Positions 41,881 to 50,321 of a DNA stretch of 64,000 bases are shown piece after piece. Each line of letters starts with the position of its first letter. The stretch's first letter is position 1. Source of the DNA: JAVBLU01 sp031553225 (lineage in GTDB: Bacteria; Bacillota; Clostridia; Christensenellales; UBA1750); assembly GCA_031553225.1 (NCBI GenBank), contig JAVBLU010000010.1, positions 62,001 to 126,000 of the forward strand, given 5' to 3'. The notes beneath the pieces are model-generated. The model worked only from the letters and a program-made list of their open reading frames with translations. It was not told the DNA's origin and did not search any database. The translations under genes were made by a program, and so were the position numbers.

Positions 41881-42474
41881 CTAGGGGAGGGCGAAAGGGT
41901 CGCGTTCCGCATCCTCATTCCAGACGTACTCGATATACCCGCAGATGTCGTCCGCCACGCACTTGCCGTGCATGTCTGCGATGAAGCCGAGCGTCATGTC
42001 TATCCCGGCGGAAACGCCCGAGGAGGTGTAGTAGGATCCCTCGCGCACCCAGCGCGCCTGCTTTTGCCACAGAACGCGGCTGTCCTGCGCCGCCACCCAG
42101 TCAAAAGCGCGCTTGTTGCTCGTCGCCCGCTTGCCATGCATAAGCCCGGCCCTGGCGAGCAGCGCGGAGCCGGTGCACACCGACAGGACGTACCGGGCGC
42201 TTTGGCAAAGGCTGCTCAGCGCGGAAAGAAAATTCACGTCCTCCACCAGCGCCCTCGTACCCATGCCGCCGGGCACCAGCACGACGCCGCCCGGGGCAAG
42301 CTGCGCAAACGGGCGCGTTTCCACACGGACACCCTGGCTGCTTTCCACCATGCCGCCGCGCTGCGAGGCATACACAAGCGCGTAGCGTTTGGGGAGCTTG
42401 CCGATGATTTCCGCCGGGCCGAAAGCGTCAAGCGTCTCAAACCCGTCAAACAGGAGGATGGAAAATACTGTCAT
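41881..42474 (-). CDS. DJ-1/PfpI family protein
   Basis: A 197-residue class I glutamine amidotransferase-like protein of the DJ-1/PfpI superfamily. The nucleophile elbow is LSVCTGSALLARAGL near residue 100, and a GGM-containing stretch (VLVPGGMGTRALVED) precedes it. The pattern TSSGVSAGIDMTLGFIAD resembles isonitrile hydratase-type members more than glyoxalases, but no activity is fixed by sequence. GAGGTGAG precedes the ATG. It follows the MATE exporter gene by 31 bases and is likely cotranscribed. Confidence 0.85.
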   Translation of the reverse strand: MTVFSILLFDGFETLDAFGPAEIIGKLPKRYALVYASQRGGMVESSQGVRVETRPFAQLAPGGVVLVPGGMGTRALVEDVNFLSALSSLCQSARYVLSVCTGSALLARAGLMHGKRATSNKRAFDWVAAQDSRVLWQKQARWVREGSYYTSSGVSAGIDMTLGFIADMHGKCVADDICGYIEYVWNEDAERDPFALP

Positions 42475-42505
42475 GTTCGCTCACCTCGTGCGCTGTGGCC
42501 GCACA

Positions 42506-43927
42506 CTATGAAGGCACCCGAAGCACGATGTTCCGCTTCCACCTATCGGAGAACACACGGTGCGTGAAGAAGGAGCCGCGCAGCACCCAGTCCACAACCA
42601 TCGCGGCCGCGCAGCCCACCGCGCCCATGTGCAGCACGTGCGTTGAGAAGTATGCGCCGCCCACGCGCAGAGTCCACATGCTGATGATGGACACGAGCAT
42701 GCAGTACTTGCCGTCGCCCGTGGCGCGCAGCGCCGAAGGGAAGATGAAGGACTGCGGCCAGAAGAGCACCGTTCCGATGAGCGTGATGTACAGAAGCGTT
42801 GTGGTGGTCGGAATCACGGACGCATCCGGCTGGTAAATGCGCAGGATGTAGGGCAGCAGAGGCAGAGCGGCCGCGGTGACCACGGTAAGAATGAGCACGG
42901 CGAGCACAACCAGGTTGAGCATGTTCCGCTTCGCCAGGTCCGTGTCGCCCGAGCCCATGTTCTGCCCGATGATGGTGGACGTGGCCAGGTTGAGCGCGTT
43001 GCCGGGCAGGTTTGTTAAGTTGAGCACGGAGTTCATGTAGAACGTTGACGCGACGGCGATCGTACCGCTGGCCACCAGAAACGTCTGGGTGATCACCTTG
43101 CCGAAGTTGAACAGGATGTTCTCCACGCTGGCGGGAATGCCGATGCCAAAGAGCGAGCGCTGAATGGCGGCGTTCCAGCGGAATTGGAACGGGTCCTGCA
43201 GCTTCACGGCGCGGTTGCCGCGCAGAAGGACGACGAGCAGCAGGGCCGAGCCGCACAGGCGGGCTACGGCGATGGCCGTCACTGCGCCCACAATGCCGAT
43301 GGCCCCCAGTTTGTACGGCCCGATGGGAATGCCGTAGATGAGCAGGTACCCAAGCGCGGCGGACACGACGTTCATCAACAGAGTGACGAACATGGGCGTG
43401 CGCGTGTCGCCCGAGCCGCGCAGAATGCCGTTGGAGATGCCCGATATGGCGATGCAGGGGTAGGACAGCACCGAGCCGACCAAATAGATGCGTGAAGCGG
43501 CAAGTACGTCCGGATCGGCCGCGCCGTACAACAACTGGATCAGCGGCCCTTGAAAGACGAGCATGAGCGTGCACACGCTTACGATGAGCAGAAGCGCGGA
43601 ATACAGCGCTTGTTTTACCGTTTCTCGTGCGTTACGCGCGTCGCCCCGGCCGGTAAACTGCGCCACAACCACCGTGGCGCCCACGGACAGCGCCGAAAAA
43701 AAGGACACGACGAGGTTGCTGATGGAGTCTACCATTGCGATGGCGGACACGGCGTGTGTGCCGATGTGGCTGGCCATGATGCTGTTCACCATGCTCATCA
43801 GCATGAGCAGCGTCTGCTCCACCAGGATTGGGCCCACCAAGCGCAGCGCTGAAGGGGAGAGCACCTGCGCCAGGTTGTCCTTGAAGCGGACGAGCAGACC
43901 CGCCGACGCTGCACGCAAACCCCTCAC
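42506..43927 (-). CDS. MATE-family efflux transporter
   Basis: A 473-residue membrane protein of the MATE family, with two homologous halves of six helices each. Family-like features are the GPILVEQTLLMLMSMVNSIMAS first helix, ATVVVAQFTGRGDARNARE, and ISGISNGILRGSGDTRTPM. The start is taken as GTG 43927, with TTG 43918 (behind AGGTGAGGGG) as an alternative. An extended -10 promoter lies only about 10 bases upstream. It probably exports drugs or metabolites by cation antiport; the substrate is unknown. Confidence 0.9.
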   Translation of the reverse strand: MRGLRAASAGLLVRFKDNLAQVLSPSALRLVGPILVEQTLLMLMSMVNSIMASHIGTHAVSAIAMVDSISNLVVSFFSALSVGATVVVAQFTGRGDARNARETVKQALYSALLLIVSVCTLMLVFQGPLIQLLYGAADPDVLAASRIYLVGSVLSYPCIAISGISNGILRGSGDTRTPMFVTLLMNVVSAALGYLLIYGIPIGPYKLGAIGIVGAVTAIAVARLCGSALLLVVLLRGNRAVKLQDPFQFRWNAAIQRSLFGIGIPASVENILFNFGKVITQTFLVASGTIAVASTFYMNSVLNLTNLPGNALNLATSTIIGQNMGSGDTDLAKRNMLNLVVLAVLILTVVTAAALPLLPYILRIYQPDASVIPTTTTLLYITLIGTVLFWPQSFIFPSALRATGDGKYCMLVSIISMWTLRVGGAYFSTHVLHMGAVGCAAAMVVDWVLRGSFFTHRVFSDRWKRNIVLRVPS

Positions 43928-43936
43928 CTCACCCCT

Positions 43937-43945
43937 ATTATACCA
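43937..43945 (-). promoter_or_regulatory. Extended -10 promoter of the MATE gene
   Basis: On the minus strand TGGTATAAT (43945-43937) is a perfect extended -10. The start codon candidates lie 9-18 bases downstream, so the mRNA leader would be very short or absent. The -35 position is GC-rich and unconvincing. Confidence 0.5.
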
Positions 43946-44106
43946 GATGAAGCCGCCGGGCGACAGCAGAATCTAGGATGCCTGAACAAAAAAACATGCC
44001 CATAAGCTGTAAAATTAGTTGCCTATCGCCAAGGACGCTGGTTGTTTTTGGCGATTCGTGCGGCGGCCGCAACAATTTGCCACTCTTGCGCGTCTAACCT
44101 TCGGAA

Positions 44107-44135
44107 TTGCCGAGGATCGCGCGTTATGCTATAAT
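44107..44135 (+). promoter_or_regulatory. Sigma-A promoter of the CotH-VTC-DUF4956 operon
   Basis: TTGCCG (44107-44112), a 17-base spacer and an extended -10 TGCTATAAT (44127-44135) lie 47 bases before ATG 44182. Confidence 0.75.
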
Positions 44136-44181
44136 ATACCGAAATGTGCGCCGATCGGACAAGCGGGAAGGAGGGAACGCC

Positions 44182-47100
44182 ATGGCCATGCTGAACAACA
44201 AAGGCCGGGCGGTCGTTCATATCCTTCTGTTTGCGCTCGTTTGCGCCGTTCTTTTGTATGTGGGCTTTCGTTTGACGCCCGGGAGCGCGGAAGGCGCGCC
44301 TGTGTCGGCCGTGCCCGCGCAGGGCCTGCGCATCAGCGAAGCGATGTACCGCAACCAAACGGCGTACATGGACGAGGACGGCGAATACCCGGACTGGGTG
44401 GAGCTGCACAACGTCTCCGGCGCGCCGCTTAACATCGAGGGCTACGGCCTGACGGACCGGCCGCAAAAAGGCGTCAAGTGGCGCTTTCCCAGCGTCACCG
44501 TGCCTACGGACGGGTACGTCGTCGTCTTCATGTCCGGAAAAAACCGCGCGCCCGCCAAGGGCGAGCTGCATGCCAGCTTCGGCCTGAGAGTGGGCGAGTC
44601 GGTGGCTCTGTTCGACCAAAACGGCGAGCACATGGACGAGCTGCTCATCTCCGCAACCGAACAGGATGCCTCGCTTCAACGCGTGCCGGATGGCAGCTTT
44701 GCAGCGTCTCCCTATTATTCGCCGGGTTACCCGAACACCGATGCAGGACACGAGGCTGTGATGGCCAGCCACATCGCTACGCAAACGGATGTGGTGATCA
44801 ACGAGGTCGTGCCTGTGAACCGTACCACCCTTCCGGATGAAACGGGCGCCTATCACGATTGGCTGGAGCTTCGGAACCTGACGGATAAGGATGTAGACCT
44901 GAGCGGCTGGGCGCTCTCGGACACGCCGGGCCGGCCCATGCTCTGGCGCTTCCCGGCCGGCACGCTCATCAAGGCCAAAGGGTACCTGGTCGTGTACTGC
45001 TCCGAGCAGGACAGGCCGGCCGCTGACGGTTTCCCAGCGCATACGAACTTCGCCATCTCCGCCAGCGGGGAAACGCTTACCCTGACGGATAAGCAGGGTA
45101 TGCGGCACGATGAGGTGCTCGTGCAGGACGTGCCGGACGACCGCTCTTATGGGCGCGTGGAGAGCACGCAGGACGACTGGCGGGTTTATCGCCAGCCAAC
45201 GCCCGGCCTACCCAACACCGAAGAATCCGCCCGCGCCGTGGAGGCGCAGTTCTTTGCAAACAACAAAGGCTTGTCCATCGACAAGGCCGTATCCAGAAAC
45301 GCCGATGTGCTGCAGACCAGCCCGGGGGCTCACGATGACTTTGTGGAGCTGGTAAACCGCACCGGGGCCGACCTAAACCTGAAGGGCTACGGGCTTTCCG
45401 ACGACGTGGGCCGTCCGCTCATGTGGACGTTTCCGGACGTGACCATCAAGAACGGCGGCCGCCTGAGCGTGATCTGCTCCGGCGACGAGAGCAAGACAAA
45501 CCTGTCCAAAGGCGAAATTCATACGCTGTTTCGCTTGGGCGCGGACGGCGACGAGATCGTGCTGGCCGATCCGCAGCGCAACGTATTGGATAAGATTGCT
45601 CTTCCCGCGCTGAAGCAAAACATGGGTTACGGGCGTATCGAGGGGAAGCCGGGCTTTTTTTATTTCACCGAGGTGCACGCGGGGCAGGCGGAGACGGCCG
45701 GGTACGAAGGCATAGCGCCCGAGCCGGTGTTCTCCCTCGGCGGAGGAAGCTACCAAAGCGCGCAGCAGGTGACGCTGACCGCGCCGGAGGGCGTCACTGT
45801 GCGGTATACGCTGGACGGTTCGCCGCCAACGCCCAGTTCAACCGCCTACAACGGCCCGATCAGCGTGAGCAAGACGTCCGTGGTGCGCGCACGCGCCTTT
45901 GGCGGGAATGACCTGCCCTCCGAGACGGTTACGCACAGCTACATCATCAACGAGCCGCACGCCATGCCCATCATTTCCATTGCCCTCAAGCCGGACGACC
46001 TGTTCTCCGACGCCACGGGCATCTTAGCGAACGGACCGGGGTGGAAGCAGTCGGTGGCTGACGCCAACCAGCCCAACAAAGGCGCGAATTACTGGAAAAA
46101 CTGGGAGCGCGAGGCCTCCATCGAGTACTACGACGAAAGCGGCGTACTGGGCTTTTCACAGACTGCCGGCCTGAAGGTGAACGGCGCGTACAGCCGCGAC
46201 CGCGCTCAGAAGAGTTTTGCGGTGAACGCGCGCTCGGTATACGGCACGAAACGGTTTTCCTATAATCCGTTCGACAACCGCGACTATGAAGAGTACAAAA
46301 ACTTCATACTGCGCACCTCCTCGCAGGACTCCAACCGCGCCCGCATGCGCGACGCGGTGCTCACCAGCCTTGCCGAAGGAACAGGCGTGATGTATCAGGC
46401 CGCCAAGCCCGTCGCGCTGTACCTAAACGGCGCGTACTGGGGCCACTACAATCTGCGCGAGCGCGTGAACGTGCATATGATCGCCAATTTTGAGGGGATC
46501 ACCGATCCGGCCATCGTGGACAAGATCGATATCATGGAAGGCGACGGCAAGGCGAAGCACGGTTCGGCCAAGGAATGGAAGGAAATCATGGATTTCCTGA
46601 ATGCAAACCGTCTCACCTCGGCGGAGAACCTCAAATGGATCTCCGAGCGGATCGACATTGAGAACTACTTCTACTACGCCATCATGGAGATGTGGACGGC
46701 GAACTCGGACACGGGCAACATCCGCTGGTACAAGGTACCGGGCGGCAAGTGGAAGTGGATCCTGTACGATCTGGACTGGGCCATGAACACCACCCAGGGT
46801 ATGGGCCCAACCTGGGATTCGATCGCCTGGTATACCAAGGAGAAGGGACACGGCGTGTCGAGCATGTTCTCCACGCTCCTCATCCGCCGGCTCCTGGAGG
46901 TGCCGCAGCTGCGCGAGCAGTTCCTGGCGCAGCTCTCCGAAATGATGAAGGGCAACCTCGCCTCGGCCAGCGTGCTAAGCCGGATCGACGCCTATGCCGC
47001 GCAGCTGCAGCCGGAGATGGCCGCGCATTTTGCGCGCTGGCCCTCGGACGGCAGCGTATCCACCTGGGAGAAGCATGTGGAGCGCCTGCGCACCTGGACC

Positions 47101-47193
47101 AGGGAACGCAACAAGAACATGGCCGAGTTTGCCGAGAACTACTTTCACCTAAGCGACGCGCGCACCCGGGAGCTCTTCCCGGAGGGCGAATAG
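44182..47193 (+). CDS. CotH kinase-family protein with lamin-tail domains
   Basis: A 1003-residue exported or membrane-anchored protein. An N-terminal hydrophobic segment (residues about 11-29) is followed by three lamin-tail domains at about 48-150, 195-300 and 360-470 (each with the D-W/F-V/L-E-L pattern, for example YPDWVELHN, YHDWLELRN, HDDFVELVN). A chitobiase/Ig-like domain lies near 512-592 (VRYTLDGSPP), and a CotH kinase domain at about 600-960 (YLNGAYWGHYNLRERV, WILYDLDWAMN). CotH homologues phosphorylate spore-coat or other extracytoplasmic proteins. GGAGGG precedes ATG 44182, and it starts an operon with VTC and DUF4956 genes. Confidence 0.88.
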   Translation: MAMLNNKGRAVVHILLFALVCAVLLYVGFRLTPGSAEGAPVSAVPAQGLRISEAMYRNQTAYMDEDGEYPDWVELHNVSGAPLNIEGYGLTDRPQKGVKWRFPSVTVPTDGYVVVFMSGKNRAPAKGELHASFGLRVGESVALFDQNGEHMDELLISATEQDASLQRVPDGSFAASPYYSPGYPNTDAGHEAVMASHIATQTDVVINEVVPVNRTTLPDETGAYHDWLELRNLTDKDVDLSGWALSDTPGRPMLWRFPAGTLIKAKGYLVVYCSEQDRPAADGFPAHTNFAISASGETLTLTDKQGMRHDEVLVQDVPDDRSYGRVESTQDDWRVYRQPTPGLPNTEESARAVEAQFFANNKGLSIDKAVSRNADVLQTSPGAHDDFVELVNRTGADLNLKGYGLSDDVGRPLMWTFPDVTIKNGGRLSVICSGDESKTNLSKGEIHTLFRLGADGDEIVLADPQRNVLDKIALPALKQNMGYGRIEGKPGFFYFTEVHAGQAETAGYEGIAPEPVFSLGGGSYQSAQQVTLTAPEGVTVRYTLDGSPPTPSSTAYNGPISVSKTSVVRARAFGGNDLPSETVTHSYIINEPHAMPIISIALKPDDLFSDATGILANGPGWKQSVADANQPNKGANYWKNWEREASIEYYDESGVLGFSQTAGLKVNGAYSRDRAQKSFAVNARSVYGTKRFSYNPFDNRDYEEYKNFILRTSSQDSNRARMRDAVLTSLAEGTGVMYQAAKPVALYLNGAYWGHYNLRERVNVHMIANFEGITDPAIVDKIDIMEGDGKAKHGSAKEWKEIMDFLNANRLTSAENLKWISERIDIENYFYYAIMEMWTANSDTGNIRWYKVPGGKWKWILYDLDWAMNTTQGMGPTWDSIAWYTKEKGHGVSSMFSTLLIRRLLEVPQLREQFLAQLSEMMKGNLASASVLSRIDAYAAQLQPEMAAHFARWPSDGSVSTWEKHVERLRTWTRERNKNMAEFAENYFHLSDARTRELFPEGE

Positions 47194-47204
47194 GGGGTGC
47201 GGGC

Positions 47205-47891
47205 ATGCCGGTTACGCTGCGCCACGAACTGAAGTACTTCATTACCCCGGGCGACGACATGCTGCTCACCTGCCTTCTGGACCGCCTGCTTGTGCGCGAC
47301 CAAAACGGCGACGAGAACGGCGTGTACCCCATCCGCTCGCTGTACTTTGACGACGCTTACGATCGCGCCTATCACGACAAGATTGACGGCGTGCGCGACC
47401 GCGACAAGTTTCGCCTGCGCATTTACCACCACAGCGACGCCGTCATTCGCCTGGAGCGCAAGAGCAAGCGGGGCGACTTTATTGAGAAGACGAGCGTGGA
47501 AGTGACCCGCGAGGTGGCCGAAAGGCTAATTGCGGGCGACGTTGAGGGCTTTGAGCGCAGCGAAAACGCCTTGCTGCGCCAGATGTACACCCTCGTGCGA
47601 ACCAGGCTTCTGCGCCCGGCCGTGCTTGTGGATTACCAGCGCCAGGCGTTCATCCATCCGGCGGAGAACGTGCGCATCACCTTGGACCGTCAGCTGCGCA
47701 CGGGGCTGTACAACCTGAATATGTTCGACCCGGACGTGCCGACCCTGCCGCCCCTCTCGCCGGGTGAAAGCATTCTGGAGGTTAAATACGACCGCCGTCT
47801 TCCGGACTACCTGCGCCCCGTACTCGCATCGGTGCACGCCAGTCGGTCGGCGATTTCCAAATTCGTGCACTGCCGCACTTTTCAATTCTAG
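47205..47891 (+). CDS. VTC-domain polyphosphate polymerase-like protein
   Basis: A 228-residue protein with a VTC domain of the triphosphate tunnel superfamily, which in eukaryotic Vtc4 polymerises polyphosphate from ATP. Tunnel-lining charged motifs are visible: RHELKYF near residue 5, the IRSLYFDD segment near 45, FRLRIY near 75, RLERKSKRGDFIEKTS near 90 and ILEVKYDRRLP near 195. It starts 11 bases after the CotH gene behind AGGGGGTGCGGG. In bacteria such proteins are often linked with DUF4956 and CotH genes, as here. Activity remains unproven. Confidence 0.85.
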   Translation: MPVTLRHELKYFITPGDDMLLTCLLDRLLVRDQNGDENGVYPIRSLYFDDAYDRAYHDKIDGVRDRDKFRLRIYHHSDAVIRLERKSKRGDFIEKTSVEVTREVAERLIAGDVEGFERSENALLRQMYTLVRTRLLRPAVLVDYQRQAFIHPAENVRITLDRQLRTGLYNLNMFDPDVPTLPPLSPGESILEVKYDRRLPDYLRPVLASVHASRSAISKFVHCRTFQF

Positions 47892-47927
47892 CATAAAATG
47901 CGCCTAAGGATGAAGGAGGCTTCCCAC

Positions 47928-48617
47928 ATGGACGGGACGATGACGTTCCAGGACATCTTCAAGAAGAAATTCGTCGAGGGCATGGAGCTCTCGCGCATGA
48001 ACCTCAGCGCGCCGGTCATCATCTTCACGCTGGGGCTTGCGATGATCCTGGGGCTGTTTATCTTCTACGTATACAAAAAGACATTCAAGGGAGTTTTGTA
48101 CTCCCTGTCCTTCAACATTTCTCTTATCATGCTCACCATGGTCACGGCCATGGTCATTATGGCCATCTCCTCCAACGTGGCGCTGTCGCTGGGCATGGTG
48201 GGCGCGCTGTCCATCGTGCGTTTCCGCACGGCCGTTAAGGAGCCGCTGGACACGGTGTACATGTTCTGGGCCATTGCAGCAGGCATCACGCTGGGCGCGG
48301 GGTTCTACCTGTTTTCCGCCATCGGGTGCCTGGTCATCGGCATCGTGCTCTTCGTCATGTCGCTGCTGCCGGGCATGGGAGCGCAGCACTTCCTGCTCGT
48401 GCTGCACTTCGATCCGGCCGCACAAACCGACGTACAGCACATGCTGGCCCGGCTACCCCGGCCCAAGCTCAAGTCCAAGACCACGGCGCGCGGCGGCATC
48501 GAGGCGACCTACGAGCTGCGCCTGTCGCCCGAGCGCGCATCCGTCACCGAAGAATTTTTGCGCCTGCCGGGCGTGCACGACGCGACGCTCGTGTCCTATC
48601 AGTCGGAGATGCTGTAG
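47928..48617 (+). CDS. DUF4956 family membrane protein
   Basis: A 229-residue membrane protein with about four helices in the region 30-155 (APVIIFTLGLAMILGLFIF, ISLIMLTMVTAMVIMAI and two further helices), the conserved SLGMVGALSIVRFRTAVKEPLDT segment, and a soluble C-terminus of about 75 residues. DUF4956 proteins are commonly encoded with VTC-domain proteins. AAGGAGG lies 8 bases before ATG 47928, and the frame is open for ten codons before it. It closes the operon, followed by a hairpin terminator. Its role, possibly a membrane partner for the VTC enzyme, is inference. Confidence 0.85.
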   Translation: MDGTMTFQDIFKKKFVEGMELSRMNLSAPVIIFTLGLAMILGLFIFYVYKKTFKGVLYSLSFNISLIMLTMVTAMVIMAISSNVALSLGMVGALSIVRFRTAVKEPLDTVYMFWAIAAGITLGAGFYLFSAIGCLVIGIVLFVMSLLPGMGAQHFLLVLHFDPAAQTDVQHMLARLPRPKLKSKTTARGGIEATYELRLSPERASVTEEFLRLPGVHDATLVSYQSEML

Positions 48618-48674
48618 GCGGATAAGACGCCGCGCCCCTGCGAAAGGCAACGCAAAGGAAGTCACAATGCGCCA

Positions 48675-48706
48675 AAGGTTCCCCTGTTTCGCGGCAGGGG
48701 AACCTT
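48675..48706 (+). terminator. Hairpin terminator after the DUF4956 gene
   Basis: A perfect 12-bp stem (48675-48686 with 48695-48706) with an 8-base loop is followed by GTTG, a weak T-tract. It separates the CotH operon from spoIIAA. Confidence 0.6.
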
Positions 48707-48764
48707 GTTGCGCAGGCGAATCACTTCCTGCTTGGGACAAGCTGTAAGGCAAGGGGATGTTGCG

Positions 48765-49091
48765 ATGGTGACGGGCAAGCGGCGCGGCGATACGGTGATC
48801 GCCCATATTTCCTGCGAGCTGGACCAGCACTCTGCGGGAGAGGTGCGCGCGCGGCTGGAGGCGCTGATCCAGGACGAGCGCGTCAAGCGCCTGGAGATTG
48901 ATTTGTCCGGTATGACGTTCATGGATTCGTCCGGCATCGGCGTGTTGCTTGGACGCTACAAAACCTTGCAGCGCCGCAGCGGCATGCTTGCCGTGTGCAA
49001 TCCATCCCCCCACGTGGACCGCATCCTGCGGCTGTCGGGGCTGTACCAGATTATCGAGCGGCAGAACGCTCCCGGGGAGGCCGGCCAATGA
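48765..49091 (+). CDS. spoIIAA: Anti-sigma F factor antagonist
   Basis: STAS-domain protein of 108 residues that releases sigma F from SpoIIAB in the forespore. The phosphorylated serine lies in FMDSSGIGVLLGRY near residue 55-60. Length and C-terminal SGLYQIIER match SpoIIAA. ATG 48765 is behind AAGGGGA with 7-base spacing. Its TGA overlaps the spoIIAB start, so the three-gene spoIIA operon is fully coupled. No SpoIIE or SpoIIAA phosphatase gene is in the window. Confidence 0.95.
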   Translation: MVTGKRRGDTVIAHISCELDQHSAGEVRARLEALIQDERVKRLEIDLSGMTFMDSSGIGVLLGRYKTLQRRSGMLAVCNPSPHVDRILRLSGLYQIIERQNAPGEAGQ

Positions 49092-49540
49092 AGGACGTAC
49101 GCAACGAGATGCGCCTGGACTTTTTGGGCGTTACGGAGAACGAGGCTTTTGCGCGCGTGGTCATCAGCGCGTTTGCGCTGCCCCTGCAGCCCACCGTCAC
49201 GGAGCTGGAGGATGTGAAGACCGCCGTATCCGAGGCCGTCACAAACGCCATCATCCACGGCTACGAGGGGCGGCTTGGCACGGTACGCCTGGCCGCCGCC
49301 ATCCTGGCGGACGGTACGCTGTGCGTGGAGGTGAAGGACGCGGGCGTGGGCATCGACGATGTGCAGCGCGCCCGGGAGCCTTTCTTTACCTCCAAGCCCG
49401 AGATGGAGCGCAGCGGTATGGGCTTTACGGTAATGGAATCCTTCATGGACGCGGTGGAGGTGGAATCCACGCGCGGGCATGGCACGACGGTGCGCATGCT
49501 CAAGAAGTTTTCCGCCGGGGAGGCGGGGAAGGGCGAGTGA
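49088..49540 (+). CDS. spoIIAB: Anti-sigma F factor/serine kinase
   Basis: GHKL-fold kinase of 150 residues that binds and inhibits sigma F and phosphorylates SpoIIAA. The N-box SEAVTNAIIHGY (near residue 45), G1 DAGVGI near 85, and G2 SGMGFTVMESFMD near 110 are all intact. It overlaps spoIIAA at its start and sigF at its end by ATGA/GTGA, which keeps the three products in step. Identification is firm. Confidence 0.95.
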   Translation: MKDVRNEMRLDFLGVTENEAFARVVISAFALPLQPTVTELEDVKTAVSEAVTNAIIHGYEGRLGTVRLAAAILADGTLCVEVKDAGVGIDDVQRAREPFFTSKPEMERSGMGFTVMESFMDAVEVESTRGHGTTVRMLKKFSAGEAGKGE

Positions 49541-50253
49541 ACGGAGCGCAGGAGGAGCTTCGCAGCCTGATTGAGCGCGCGCAGCGGGGCGATGAGGAAG
49601 CGCTTTGTGTGGCTTGCGCGGGCAACGAGGCGCTTGTGCACGCCGTGGCGCGCCGCTACATGAACCGGGGCGTGGAGTACGAGGATCTGGTACAGCTGGG
49701 TATGATCGGGCTGATCAAGGCCATCCGCGGTTTTAATCTGTCGCTTGAGTACCGTTTCTCCACCTACGCCGTGCCCCTTATCATGGGAGAGATGCGGCGT
49801 ACCCTGCGCGACGACGGTCCGGTGCACGTCGCCCGCTCGCTGAAAGAGAGCGCCGCGCGGCTCATGCGCGCGCGTGACGAACTGGCCAGGGGCGGACAGG
49901 AACCGAGCATGGACGCGGTGGCGGCGGCATGCGGCATGTCGGCCGCGGACGCCGTGCTTGCCCTTGGCGCGCAGCGCGCCGTGCGCTCGCTGGACGAACC
50001 GGTGGCCGAGGACGACGAGCGGGCCGCCGCGTCGTTCTTGTGTGACCTGCGCGCGGAAATTCCCGGAAGCGACAGAACGGACGTGCGTGATGCAGTGCGC
50101 CGTCTGCCCGAGCGCGAGCGGCTCATCGTGGCGCTGCGTTTCTTTCGCGGCCTCACGCAGGCGGAGACAGCCGCGCACCTGGGCATCTCGCAGGTGCAGG
50201 TCTCCCGCCTGGAAAAGGGCATTTTGGAAGAATTGCGCGAACGGCTGGCGTAA
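49537..50253 (+). CDS. sigF: RNA polymerase sigma-F factor
   Basis: Early forespore-specific sigma factor of 238 residues. Region 2 has YEDLVQLGMIGLIKAIRGFNL and FSTYAVPLIMGEMRRTLRDDG, region 3 KESAARLMRARDEL, and region 4 LTQAETAAHLGISQVQVSRLEKG. Position after spoIIAA-spoIIAB fixes it as SigF rather than SigG or SigB. The GTG start at 49537 overlaps the spoIIAB stop. It would drive early forespore genes; sigma-F sites elsewhere in this window are not obvious. Confidence 0.95.
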   Translation: MNGAQEELRSLIERAQRGDEEALCVACAGNEALVHAVARRYMNRGVEYEDLVQLGMIGLIKAIRGFNLSLEYRFSTYAVPLIMGEMRRTLRDDGPVHVARSLKESAARLMRARDELARGGQEPSMDAVAAACGMSAADAVLALGAQRAVRSLDEPVAEDDERAAASFLCDLRAEIPGSDRTDVRDAVRRLPERERLIVALRFFRGLTQAETAAHLGISQVQVSRLEKGILEELRERLA

Positions 50254-50270
50254 GGCCACACGTTTGGGTG

Positions 50271-50316
50271 GCGTCCCCATAGTCTGATAGGGAAACAGCT
50301 CAGACTTTGGGGGCGT
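50271..50316 (+). promoter_or_regulatory. Hairpin burying the ribosome-binding site of the 50.3 kb gene
   Basis: Bases 50271-50287 pair with 50300-50316 over about 16 pairs with one T-T mismatch and two G-U pairs, and a 12-base loop. The right arm contains the G5 ribosome-binding site (50309-50313) of the gene starting at 50322. There is no T-tract, so this is not a normal terminator for sigF. It looks like a translational on/off switch. Confidence 0.6.
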
Positions 50317-50321
50317 TCTTC

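Noticed and set aside
43978..44097. 39-codon plus-strand ORF before the CotH operon
   Set aside because: No ribosome-binding site, odd composition and it lies upstream of the CotH promoter. No homology.
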